This document shows, piece by piece, positions 1-5,809 of a stretch of DNA of 6,952 nucleotides. Below the pieces are notes generated by a model that saw only the letters and a program-made list of their open reading frames with translations, made no database searches and was not told the DNA's origin. Where the stretch lies: contig CAJCJE010000711.1 of the NCBI GenBank assembly GCA_903970565.1, positions 1-6,952 on the forward strand. The letters are read 5' to 3'. Source of the DNA: Candidatus Melainabacteria bacterium (GTDB lineage Bacteria; Actinomycetota; Actinomycetes; Mycobacteriales; Pseudonocardiaceae). The translations under genes and the position numbers were made by a program. Each line of letters opens with the position of its first letter. Position 1 is the first letter of the stretch.

Positions 1-523
1 CCATCTCGAACCCCAACGGGGCGAGGGCGTCGAAGTGGGTACGCCATGCCGCGCCGAGCTCGGGATGGTTCATCACCTCGGCATGGTCGACCGAGCTGGG
101 TTGCGATCCCTCGGCCACCAGTTCGGTGTGGACGAAGTGCGCGTAGAGCCGGATCAGCGGAATACCCCAGCGTGAGCTGAGCAGCCGCGCGGTGTGGGTG
201 CAGATGTCGTCGTGCAGGATGATGTCCGGCCGGTCGTGCTCCAGCACCTCCATCGCCACCCGCAGCGGCGCGAATCCCTCGTCCATCAGGTCGACCAGCA
301 GCCGCACGGCTTCGTCCACCGTTTCGGCGTGCCCGAAGGGTTCGGGGAAATCCGAGGAGTACGGGACGACGCGCGCGCCGTGGCCCACCGCGTCCTCCTC
401 GTACTGCTCGGCGACGAAGTGGGTGACCCGGTGTCCCCTGCGGACCAGTTCCTCGATCACCGGCAGTACCGGTGTCACGTGGCCGAATCCGGGGAAGCTG
501 ATGAATGCGTAGTGCCGCGACAC
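1..523 (-). CDS. Glycosyltransferase, macrolide (OleD/MGT, GT1) type, N-terminal part
   Basis: The visible part is the first 174 codons, reading leftward from a GTG at 523-521; the C-terminal nucleotide-sugar-binding half lies outside the window. The protein opens with FISFPGFGHVTPVLPVIEEL (residues 8-27), the acceptor-domain signature of GT1 enzymes of the OleD/MGT group. H15 sits where the family's catalytic base is. PDIILHDD (99-106) matches the usual PDLVVYD segment, making D105 the likely partner of that histidine. The family moves a sugar from an NDP donor to a hydroxyl on a small molecule such as a macrolide, in the cytoplasm. The GTG start puts the glycine-rich loop at the normal distance from the N-terminus and has AGGGTGG just upstream (534-528, minus strand). 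An in-frame GTG at 568 would add 15 unlikely residues. The gene is divergent from a deoxysugar operon, so it probably uses that sugar. A glucosylating self-resistance role, as for OleD, cannot be excluded. Confidence 0.88.
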   Translation of the reverse strand, partial: MSRHYAFISFPGFGHVTPVLPVIEELVRRGHRVTHFVAEQYEEDAVGHGARVVPYSSDFPEPFGHAETVDEAVRLLVDLMDEGFAPLRVAMEVLEHDRPDIILHDDICTHTARLLSSRWGIPLIRLYAHFVHTELVAEGSQPSSVDHAEVMNHPELGAAWRTHFDALAPLGFEM

Positions 524-543
524 GTCTCCACCCTGACCCCTCC

Positions 544-556
544 GGCCGAGGCGGCC
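544..556. repeat. Short inverted repeat GGCCG-N3-CGGCC
   Basis: A perfect 5-bp inverted repeat with a 3-bp centre (AGG) lies about 20 bp upstream of the glycosyltransferase GTG. It could fold as a small hairpin in that gene's leader or act as a protein site. Such repeats are common by chance in GC-rich DNA, so a function is only a possibility. Confidence 0.25.
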
Positions 557-606
557 AACGGCGAGCACGGTCGCTGTGGGTATTTCCCCAGACCTTGTCC
601 CACTCG

Positions 607-621
607 CCGGTCATAAACCGG
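607..621. promoter_or_regulatory. Inverted repeat CCGGT-N5-ACCGG, possible operator
   Basis: Perfect 5-bp arms flank the AT-rich centre CATAA, giving a 15-bp dyad just upstream of the -10-like hexamers facing the sugar operon. Its size, symmetry and position between two divergent genes suit an operator for a dimeric regulator. No regulator gene is in the window, only one copy of the dyad is seen, and the arms are short, so this remains tentative. Confidence 0.3.
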
Positions 622-681
622 GATTCTGCCTAGATTCGCTGCGCTAGTAATAAGGTGCGCCGAGTCGCCCGGCGGCCCGTG

Positions 682-688
682 AGGAGGT
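682..688 (+). promoter_or_regulatory. Ribosome binding site AGGAGGT of the sugar operon
   Basis: AGGAGGT is a full match to the anti-Shine-Dalgarno sequence and sits 3 nt before the ATG at 692. It fixes the start of the first operon gene and is the strongest ribosome binding site I see in the operon. This fits a leading gene that must recruit ribosomes independently, followed by genes that largely depend on coupling. Confidence 0.85.
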
Positions 689-691
689 CCT

Positions 692-2128
692 ATGGAGCGT
701 CACGCCACCACCGGTTTACTCCGCAGGCCGGACGTGACATTGCCACGTCGGCTCGCATTGTCGGCCTCGACCATCGACGGGGGAATCACCCCACGGGCCG
801 AGGTGACGGACTGGATCACGCGCCGGAGTCTCGAACAGCGCCATGAGGTCGCGCGAATACCGTTTGTCGCGCTGCGTAACTGGTCCTTCCATCCCGCCAG
901 CGGCGACCTGCGGCATGACAGCGGCCATTTCTTCCGGGTCGAGGGCCTTGAGGTCCACAGCGACTACGGACCGGTGCCGCACTGGTCGCAGCCGATCATC
1001 AACCAGCCGGAGATCGGCATCCTGGGCATCCTGGTCAAGGAGATCGGCGGCGTTCTGCACTGTTTGATGCAGGCGAAGTCCGAACCGGGCAACATCAACG
1101 GAGTTCAGATATCGCCGACGGTACAGGCCACCAAGAGTAATTACACCAGAGTGCACAAGGGTAAGCCGGTTCCCTATCTGGAGTATTTTCGCGACGCGCC
1201 GTCCGAGGACATGCTCGCCGACGTGTTGCAGTCCGAACAGGGCTCGTGGTTCTACCGCAAGCGCAACCGGAACATGATCGTAGAAGTGACCGGGGACGTC
1301 GAGCCGCGCGAGGACTTCTGCTGGCTGACCATCGGCCAACTCCAGCAGCTGCTCAGGGTCGACAACCTGGTCAACATGGACGCCCGCACGGTGCTGTCCT
1401 GTATGCCGGCCGGGGTCGAGGGCAATCCGCTGGACGCGGAAACCGACCTGGGCGCGGCAATCGCGCGCTCCGCGGAGACCTCGACCGCCAGCCTGCACAC
1501 CTCGACCGCGGTGATGAGCTGGATCACCTCCCGCCAGGCTCAGCACGAGGTCAGCACTGCCACCATTCCGCTCAACGAGGTCAAGCAGTGGCAGCGCGGC
1601 GAGGACGAGATCTCCCATGATCTCGGCCTGTTCTTCAGCATCATCGCGGTGGAGATCAGTACGAACAGCCGCGAGGTGCAGACGTGGACCCAGCCGCTGG
1701 TGCGGCCCTACGGCACCGGAGTGGTCGCCCTCCTGGTCAAGCGCGTGGACGGCGTACTGCACGCGCTGGTCAACGCGCGGGTCGAGCCGGGCTATCTGGA
1801 CGTGGTGGAACTGGCGCCCACGGTGCAGGCCACCCCGGAGAACTACACCTCGGCCCTGTCCGGCGACCGGCCGCCGTTCCTCGACCTGGTGCTGGCCAGC
1901 AGGCCGGAACAGGTGCTGTTCGACACGGTGATGTCCGAGGAGGGCGGTCGTTTCCACCACGCCTGTAGCCGCTACCAGATCATCGAGGTCGGGGCTGACT
2001 TCTCCGACGAGGGACTCGCCGACTTCCGCTGGCTGTCGCTGCATCAGCTCACCGACCTGCTGCGGCACAGTCACTACGTCAACGTGCAGGCCCGCAGCCT
2101 GATCGCCTGCCTGCGAGGGTTGCGATGA
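692..2128 (+). CDS. NDP-4-keto-6-deoxyhexose 2,3-dehydratase
   Basis: This 478-residue protein belongs to the EvaA/EryBVI/OleV/UrdS/TylCVI family of deoxysugar 2,3-dehydratases and has the usual family length. The enzymes remove the C2 hydroxyl of dTDP-4-keto-6-deoxyglucose, giving an unstable 3,4-diketo-2,6-dideoxy sugar that a 3-ketoreductase must trap. The chain is an internal duplication: residues 41-237 and 277-473 both begin with WIT and share a core of LVK..GGVLH or LVK..DGVLH, A..EPG and PTVQAT (142-147 and 376-381). This agrees with the two Nudix-like modules known for EvaA. A perfect AGGAGGT sets the start. Leu9 is encoded by TTA (716-718), a rare codon in actinomycetes that can make translation depend on the bldA tRNA. 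The first half, especially about 1080-1200, is less GC-biased at third positions than the second half. The stop overlaps the next start in ATGA. Confidence 0.95.
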   Translation: MERHATTGLLRRPDVTLPRRLALSASTIDGGITPRAEVTDWITRRSLEQRHEVARIPFVALRNWSFHPASGDLRHDSGHFFRVEGLEVHSDYGPVPHWSQPIINQPEIGILGILVKEIGGVLHCLMQAKSEPGNINGVQISPTVQATKSNYTRVHKGKPVPYLEYFRDAPSEDMLADVLQSEQGSWFYRKRNRNMIVEVTGDVEPREDFCWLTIGQLQQLLRVDNLVNMDARTVLSCMPAGVEGNPLDAETDLGAAIARSAETSTASLHTSTAVMSWITSRQAQHEVSTATIPLNEVKQWQRGEDEISHDLGLFFSIIAVEISTNSREVQTWTQPLVRPYGTGVVALLVKRVDGVLHALVNARVEPGYLDVVELAPTVQATPENYTSALSGDRPPFLDLVLASRPEQVLFDTVMSEEGGRFHHACSRYQIIEVGADFSDEGLADFRWLSLHQLTDLLRHSHYVNVQARSLIACLRGLR

Positions 2129-3126
2129 CACAGCTGCGGTTGGGCCTGATCGGCTGCTCGAACATTGCCCGACGACGGACGCTGCCATCGCTGCCGGCGG
2201 CCGGAAACACCCAGCTGGTCGCGGTGTCCGCCAGATCGCTGGAGCGGGCCAAGCAGTTCGCCGCCGAGTTCGACGCGGTCGCGCTGACCTACGAGGAGAT
2301 GCTGGCCAGTCCGGACGTGGACGCGGTCTACCTCTCCCTGCCCAACGGCCTGCACCACGAGTGGACCATGAAGGCGTTGCGGGCCGGCAAACACGTGCTG
2401 TGCGAGAAGCCGCTGACCACCAGCGCCGCCCAGGCCGAGGAACTGACCGACGCGGCGGAACAGCACCAGCTGGTGCTGCGCGAGAACTTCACGTTCCTGC
2501 ACCATCCGCAGCACGAACGGGTGCGCGGGCTGGTGGCCGACGGGCGGCTCGGCGAGCTGCGGTCCTTTACCGCGGCGTTCGCGATCCCGCCCTTGCCGGA
2601 CAACGACATCCGGTACGACCCGACGCTCGGCGGCGGCGCGCTGCTGGATGTCGGGGTGTATCCACTGCGCGCGGCCCAACTGCTGCTCGGCAACGACCTC
2701 TCGGTGGCCGGCGCGTCCCTGCGGTGGGACGAGCGCAGCGGGGTCGACGTCGCCGGGCAGGTACTGCTGGTCGCCGGCAACGGCGTGTTCGCCAACCTGG
2801 AGTTCGGTTTCCAGCACAGTTACCAGTCGCGCTACGCGCTCTGGGGCAGCGGCGCGCTGCTGTCGCTCGACCGTGCGTTCACCCCGCCCAACAACCGGCA
2901 GCCGGTGCTGCGGATCGACGAACAGGATCACACGGAGGAGATCTGGTTGCCTCCGGCCGACCAGTTCACGCTCTCGATCCGGTCCTTCGCCCAGGCGGCA
3001 CTGTCCGGGGCGGGGACGGCCGTGGAAGCGGGCTGGCGGGACGCGGCGGTGGTCACGGCCCGACTGGTGGACGAGATCCTGCGCACCGCGCTGCGCGCCG
3101 CGGCCGGGGAAGGCGGTAAGAGCTGA
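2125..3126 (+). CDS. NDP-hexose 3-ketoreductase, Gfo/Idh/MocA family
   Basis: This 333-residue oxidoreductase most likely reduces the C3 keto group of the diketo sugar released by the dehydratase, using NAD(P)H; OleW, UrdT, SpnN and KijD10 are family precedents. The N-terminal Rossmann domain carries GLIGCSNIA (7-15), and CEKPLTT (93-99) holds the conserved lysine K95. LLDVGVYPL (173-181) supplies Y179. K95 and Y179 are 84 residues apart, the spacing I recall for the catalytic Lys and Tyr of KijD10; this equivalence is inferred. The C-terminal part forms the family's sheet domain. The ATG overlaps the dehydratase stop by 4 nt, with GAGGG (2115-2119) 5 nt upstream, so the two enzymes are translationally coupled, which suits handing over an unstable intermediate. 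Related KijD10-type enzymes give an equatorial C3 hydroxyl. Dehydrogenation of another sugar is a less likely alternative in this context. Confidence 0.93.
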   Translation: MTQLRLGLIGCSNIARRRTLPSLPAAGNTQLVAVSARSLERAKQFAAEFDAVALTYEEMLASPDVDAVYLSLPNGLHHEWTMKALRAGKHVLCEKPLTTSAAQAEELTDAAEQHQLVLRENFTFLHHPQHERVRGLVADGRLGELRSFTAAFAIPPLPDNDIRYDPTLGGGALLDVGVYPLRAAQLLLGNDLSVAGASLRWDERSGVDVAGQVLLVAGNGVFANLEFGFQHSYQSRYALWGSGALLSLDRAFTPPNNRQPVLRIDEQDHTEEIWLPPADQFTLSIRSFAQAALSGAGTAVEAGWRDAAVVTARLVDEILRTALRAAAGEGGKS

Positions 3127-3917
3127 TGGAGGTTATCGGCAACGGGTTCATCGCCGGGCACGCCAGGGCCCACTTCGCCGAGCGGCACCCGTCCACCACG
3201 TTGATCGCCGCCGGGGTGTCCAGCGTGCTGATCACCGACGTGTCCGCGTTCGAACGCGAAGCGACCCTGGTCTACGACGTGATCCGCAAGTGCCGCGCCA
3301 CCGGGCGCACCGTCGTCTTCCTGTCCACCGCCTCGGCCGGGATGTACGGCGCCAGCGACTCGCCCGGCACCGAGGACGGCGCGGTGTTCCCGCTGACTCC
3401 CTACGGCCGGCACAAGCTGGCGCTGGAGCGGGTCTGCGCGATCTCCGGGGTGCGCTGGCTGGTGCTGCGGATGACCCACATCGTCGGCGCCGGGCAGCAG
3501 CCGCACCAGCTCCTGCCCTCGCTGACCCGCCAGCTGCTCACCGGGTCGATCACCGTGCACGCGAACGCCTCCCGCGACCTGCTCGACGTGCGGGACATGC
3601 TGGGCATCCTGGACTCCCTGCTGGCCAACGACGTGCACAACGAGGTGGTCAACATCGCCTCGGGCCGGCCCGAGGACATCGAACGCATCGTCGACGGCCT
3701 GGAGGAACGGCTCGATGTCCACGCCGTGCGCAAGCGCGTCGAGATGCCGGCCAAGCAGGCGACGGTCGACATCGACAAGGTCCGTTCGCTGGTGCCCGGT
3801 CTGGAGACGTTCGGTTTCGGCCCGGACTATCTGCCCAAGCTGCTCGACCGACACATCGGCGAGCTGGCCGAGAAGGCCGCGCGTGCGCTGAACATCACGT
3901 CGGTACTCGGCCACTAG
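3126..3917 (+). CDS. NDP-hexose 4-ketoreductase, extended SDR family
   Basis: This 263-residue protein is a short NAD-dependent epimerase/dehydratase-type SDR. A glycine-rich nucleotide-binding loop starts almost at the N-terminus ([10 protein letters not shown], residues 3-12). [13 protein letters not shown] (63-75) provides the active-site Ser/Thr, and Y93 and K97 in YGRHK form the YxxxK catalytic pair. [11 protein letters not shown] (113-123) and RDLLDVRDM (150-158) match the later sugar-binding segments. The likely job is reduction of the C4 keto group as the last step to the dTDP-2,6-dideoxyhexose, as for UrdR, OleU or EryBIV. The stereochemistry at C4 cannot be read from the sequence. 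The start is well fixed: it overlaps the preceding stop in TGATG, and an in-frame TAA lies at 3117-3119. At about 263 residues it is shorter than RmlD-type reductases (about 300), mainly because the cofactor-domain loops are compact. A C4 epimerase role is the main alternative. Confidence 0.85.
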   Translation: MEVIGNGFIAGHARAHFAERHPSTTLIAAGVSSVLITDVSAFEREATLVYDVIRKCRATGRTVVFLSTASAGMYGASDSPGTEDGAVFPLTPYGRHKLALERVCAISGVRWLVLRMTHIVGAGQQPHQLLPSLTRQLLTGSITVHANASRDLLDVRDMLGILDSLLANDVHNEVVNIASGRPEDIERIVDGLEERLDVHAVRKRVEMPAKQATVDIDKVRSLVPGLETFGFGPDYLPKLLDRHIGELAEKAARALNITSVLGH

Positions 3918-3926
3918 CGATCGATC

Positions 3927-3933
3927 GAAGGGG
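3927..3933 (+). promoter_or_regulatory. Ribosome binding site GAAGGGG of rmlA
   Basis: GAAGGGG lies 4 nt before the ATG at 3938 and supports that start over upstream in-frame codons, which would run back through the 4-ketoreductase gene. It sits in the only real gap within the operon (20 nt, 3918-3937), which also contains the palindrome CGATCGATCG at 3918-3927. Confidence 0.7.
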
Positions 3934-3937
3934 CACC

Positions 3938-4816
3938 ATGAAAGGCATCATCCTCGCCGGCGGCAGTGGAACCCGCCTGCACCCGGTCACGCTGGCCGTG
4001 TCCAAACAGCTGGTACCGGTCTACAACAAGCCGATGATCTACTACCCGCTGTCGGTGCTGATGCTCGCCAACATCACCGACATCCTGATCATCACCACCC
4101 CGCTGGACCAGTCCCAGTTCCAGCGGCTGCTCGGCGACGGGTCCGACTTCGGGCTGAACATCGACTACGCGGTGCAGGCCGAACCGAACGGGCTGCCCGA
4201 GGCGTTCATCATCGGCGCGGAGCACATCGGCGCGGACAACTGCGCGCTGATCCTGGGCGACAACATCTTCCACGGCCCCGGTTTCTCCCAGCTGCTGCAT
4301 CGCAGCACCGAGGATCTCAAGGGCTGCGTGCTGTTCGGCTACCCGGTCTCCGACCCGCACCGCCACGGTATCGGCGAGGTCGACCAGGACGGCAAACTGC
4401 TCTCCATCGAGGAGAAGCCGGCCAACCCGAAGTCGAACCGGGCCCTGACCGGTCTGTACTTCTACGACAACGACGTGGTGGAATTCGCGCGTAGCCTGAC
4501 TCCCTCGGCTCGCGGAGAACTGGAGATCGCCGACCTGAACAACATCTACCTGGAGCGGGGCCGGGCCAGTCTGGTCGACCTCGGTCGGGGGTTCGCCTGG
4601 CTGGACACCGGTACGCACGAGTCGCTGCTGGATGCCAGCCAGTACGTGCAGACGCTGGAGGAACGGCAGGGCGTCCAGATCGCGTGTCTGGAGGAGATCG
4701 CCCTGCGGATGGGGTTCATCAGCGCCGAGCAGTGCTATGCCCTGGGCGAGCGCATCTGTAAGGCAGGATACGGTCAGTACGTCATGGAGATCGCGCGGTC
4801 GGCCGGAGGTCACTGA
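3938..4816 (+). CDS. rmlA: Glucose-1-phosphate thymidylyltransferase
   Basis: This 292-residue protein has the normal length of short-form RmlA. It joins dTTP and glucose-1-phosphate to give dTDP-glucose, the entry step of deoxysugar biosynthesis. The nucleotide-binding signature is intact: [13 protein letters not shown] (6-18), [18 protein letters not shown] (22-39) with K23 and K31, and GDNIFHG (107-113), whose D108 is the metal-binding aspartate. EEKP (158-161), GLYFYDNDV (172-180), ELEIADLNN (194-202) and [11 protein letters not shown] (221-231) complete the sugar-binding half. The base-binding segment reads [14 protein letters not shown] (80-93), where many bacterial RmlA proteins have GLAQAF; both forms are familiar. 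Start choice follows GAAGGGG and the [10 protein letters not shown]-terminus. Its place in the operon with a 2,3-dehydratase marks it as a copy dedicated to the cluster, analogous to UrdG, rather than the cell-wall rhamnose copy. Confidence 0.97.
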   Translation: MKGIILAGGSGTRLHPVTLAVSKQLVPVYNKPMIYYPLSVLMLANITDILIITTPLDQSQFQRLLGDGSDFGLNIDYAVQAEPNGLPEAFIIGAEHIGADNCALILGDNIFHGPGFSQLLHRSTEDLKGCVLFGYPVSDPHRHGIGEVDQDGKLLSIEEKPANPKSNRALTGLYFYDNDVVEFARSLTPSARGELEIADLNNIYLERGRASLVDLGRGFAWLDTGTHESLLDASQYVQTLEERQGVQIACLEEIALRMGFISAEQCYALGERICKAGYGQYVMEIARSAGGH

Positions 4817-4817
4817 A

Positions 4818-5792
4818 ATGCGGGTACTGGTCACCGGCGGCGCCGGTTTCATCGGGTCCAACTACGTGCGCAAGGTACTCGGCGGCGCCTACCCCGGTTT
4901 CGAACCGGACGAGCTCGTGGTGCTGGACAAGTTCACCTATGCCGGCAACCGGGCCAACCTGGCGCCGGTCGAACAGGATGCCCGGCTGCGGATCGCGGTC
5001 GGCGACATCTGCGACCCCGCCGTGGTCAAGCAGGAGATGCCCGGTACCGACGTGGTGGTGCACTTCGCCGCCGAGTCCCATGTGGACCGGTCGATCGCCG
5101 GTTCGGCCGAGTTCGTGATGACCAACGTGGTCGGCACCCAGACCCTGTTGCAGGCCGCGCTGGAGTGTGACGTGCCGAGGTTCGTGCACGTCTCCACCGA
5201 CGAGGTGTACGGCTCGATCGACCACGGCTCCTGGCCCGAGGACCACCCGCTGGCGCCCAACTCGCCGTACGCGGCGTCCAAGGCCTCCTCCGACCTGCTG
5301 GCCAGGGCCTTCCACACCACGCACGGCCTGAACGTGTCCATCACCCGGTGTTCGAACAACTACGGTCCGTACCAGTACCCGGAAAAGGTCATCCCGCTGT
5401 TCGTGACCAACCTGATCGACGGGCTGAGCGTGCCGCTCTACGGTGACGGCGGCAACATCCGGGACTGGCTGCACGTCGACGACCACTGCCGGGGCATCCA
5501 GCTCGTGGTGGAGGGCGGCCGGGCCGGTGAGGTCTACAACATCGGTGGCGGCACCGAGCTGACCAACCGGGAGCTGACCGAGCGGCTGCTGAAGGCCACC
5601 GGCCGTAACGAGTCGGCCATCCGCCGGGTCACCGACCGCAAGGGCCACGACCGGCGCTACTCCGTGGACATCGCCAAGATCACGCGCGAACTCGGCTACC
5701 AGCCGCAGGTCGACATCGAGACCGGGCTGGCCGAGACCGTCGAGTGGTACCAGCGCAACCGCCGCTGGTGGGAACCGCTCAAGAACTGCTGA
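4818..5792 (+). CDS. rmlB: dTDP-glucose 4,6-dehydratase
   Basis: This 324-residue extended SDR enzyme converts dTDP-glucose to dTDP-4-keto-6-deoxyglucose, using tightly bound NAD+. The NAD loop is GGAGFIG (7-13), followed by LDKFTYAGN (36-44) and FAAESHVDRSI (83-93). STDEVYG (126-132) holds the active-site Thr, Asp and Glu (T127, D128, E129), and Y151 and K155 in YAASK are the YxxxK pair. TRCSNNYGPYQYPEK (177-191) and the GGNIRDWLHVDDHCR stretch (211-225) are the usual substrate-binding blocks. No key residue is missing. The ATG at 4818 comes one base after the rmlA stop, with GGAGGT (4805-4810) inside the end of rmlA. The frame is open farther upstream, but those residues do not belong to the family. 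Being last in the operon while acting second in the pathway shows that gene order does not follow reaction order. Confidence 0.97.
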   Translation: MRVLVTGGAGFIGSNYVRKVLGGAYPGFEPDELVVLDKFTYAGNRANLAPVEQDARLRIAVGDICDPAVVKQEMPGTDVVVHFAAESHVDRSIAGSAEFVMTNVVGTQTLLQAALECDVPRFVHVSTDEVYGSIDHGSWPEDHPLAPNSPYAASKASSDLLARAFHTTHGLNVSITRCSNNYGPYQYPEKVIPLFVTNLIDGLSVPLYGDGGNIRDWLHVDDHCRGIQLVVEGGRAGEVYNIGGGTELTNRELTERLLKATGRNESAIRRVTDRKGHDRRYSVDIAKITRELGYQPQVDIETGLAETVEWYQRNRRWWEPLKNC

Positions 5793-5809
5793 GCCGCCCC
5801 TGACCTCCG

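Larger units (their letters stand above)
524..691. promoter_or_regulatory. Divergent intergenic region, likely bidirectional promoter
   Basis: These 168 bp separate the divergent start codons of the glycosyltransferase and the sugar operon, so they should hold promoters for both. The half next to the operon is unusually TA-rich for this DNA (611-656), with -10-like hexamers TAGATT (631-636) and AGTAAT (646-651). I could not pair either with a good -35 element at 16-18 bp, so no transcription start is assigned. The glycosyltransferase side is GC-rich and shows no clear minus-strand promoter. A promoter function is inferred from the gene arrangement and base composition. Confidence 0.55.

Noticed and set aside
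194..616. Plus-strand frames opposite the glycosyltransferase (192-512 and 194-616)
   Set aside because: The minus strand encodes a clear GT1 N-terminal domain; the plus-strand translations show no family features.
655..846. Small plus-strand frame starting in the divergent region
   Set aside because: It overlaps the start of the 2,3-dehydratase in another frame, has no ribosome binding site and gives an Arg-rich sequence.
716..2188. Minus-strand open frame of 490 codons opposite the 2,3-dehydratase
   Set aside because: It mirrors a well-conserved gene in GC-rich DNA, where antisense frames stay open because of third-position bias; its translation has no recognisable motif and is rich in low-complexity stretches.
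3918..3927. Palindrome CGATCGATCG between the 4-ketoreductase and rmlA genes
   Set aside because: It is short, overlaps the ribosome binding site by one base and has no partner copy seen; chance is enough to explain it.
2648..3937. Long in-frame upstream extension of rmlA through the two ketoreductase genes
   Set aside because: The extension is Arg/Pro-rich and shadows two real genes; RmlA family proteins begin at MKGIILAGG and a ribosome binding site precedes the ATG at 3938.
4632..4817. Upstream in-frame extension of rmlB
   Set aside because: It overlaps conserved rmlA codons in another frame, and the NAD-binding loop requires a start at 4818.
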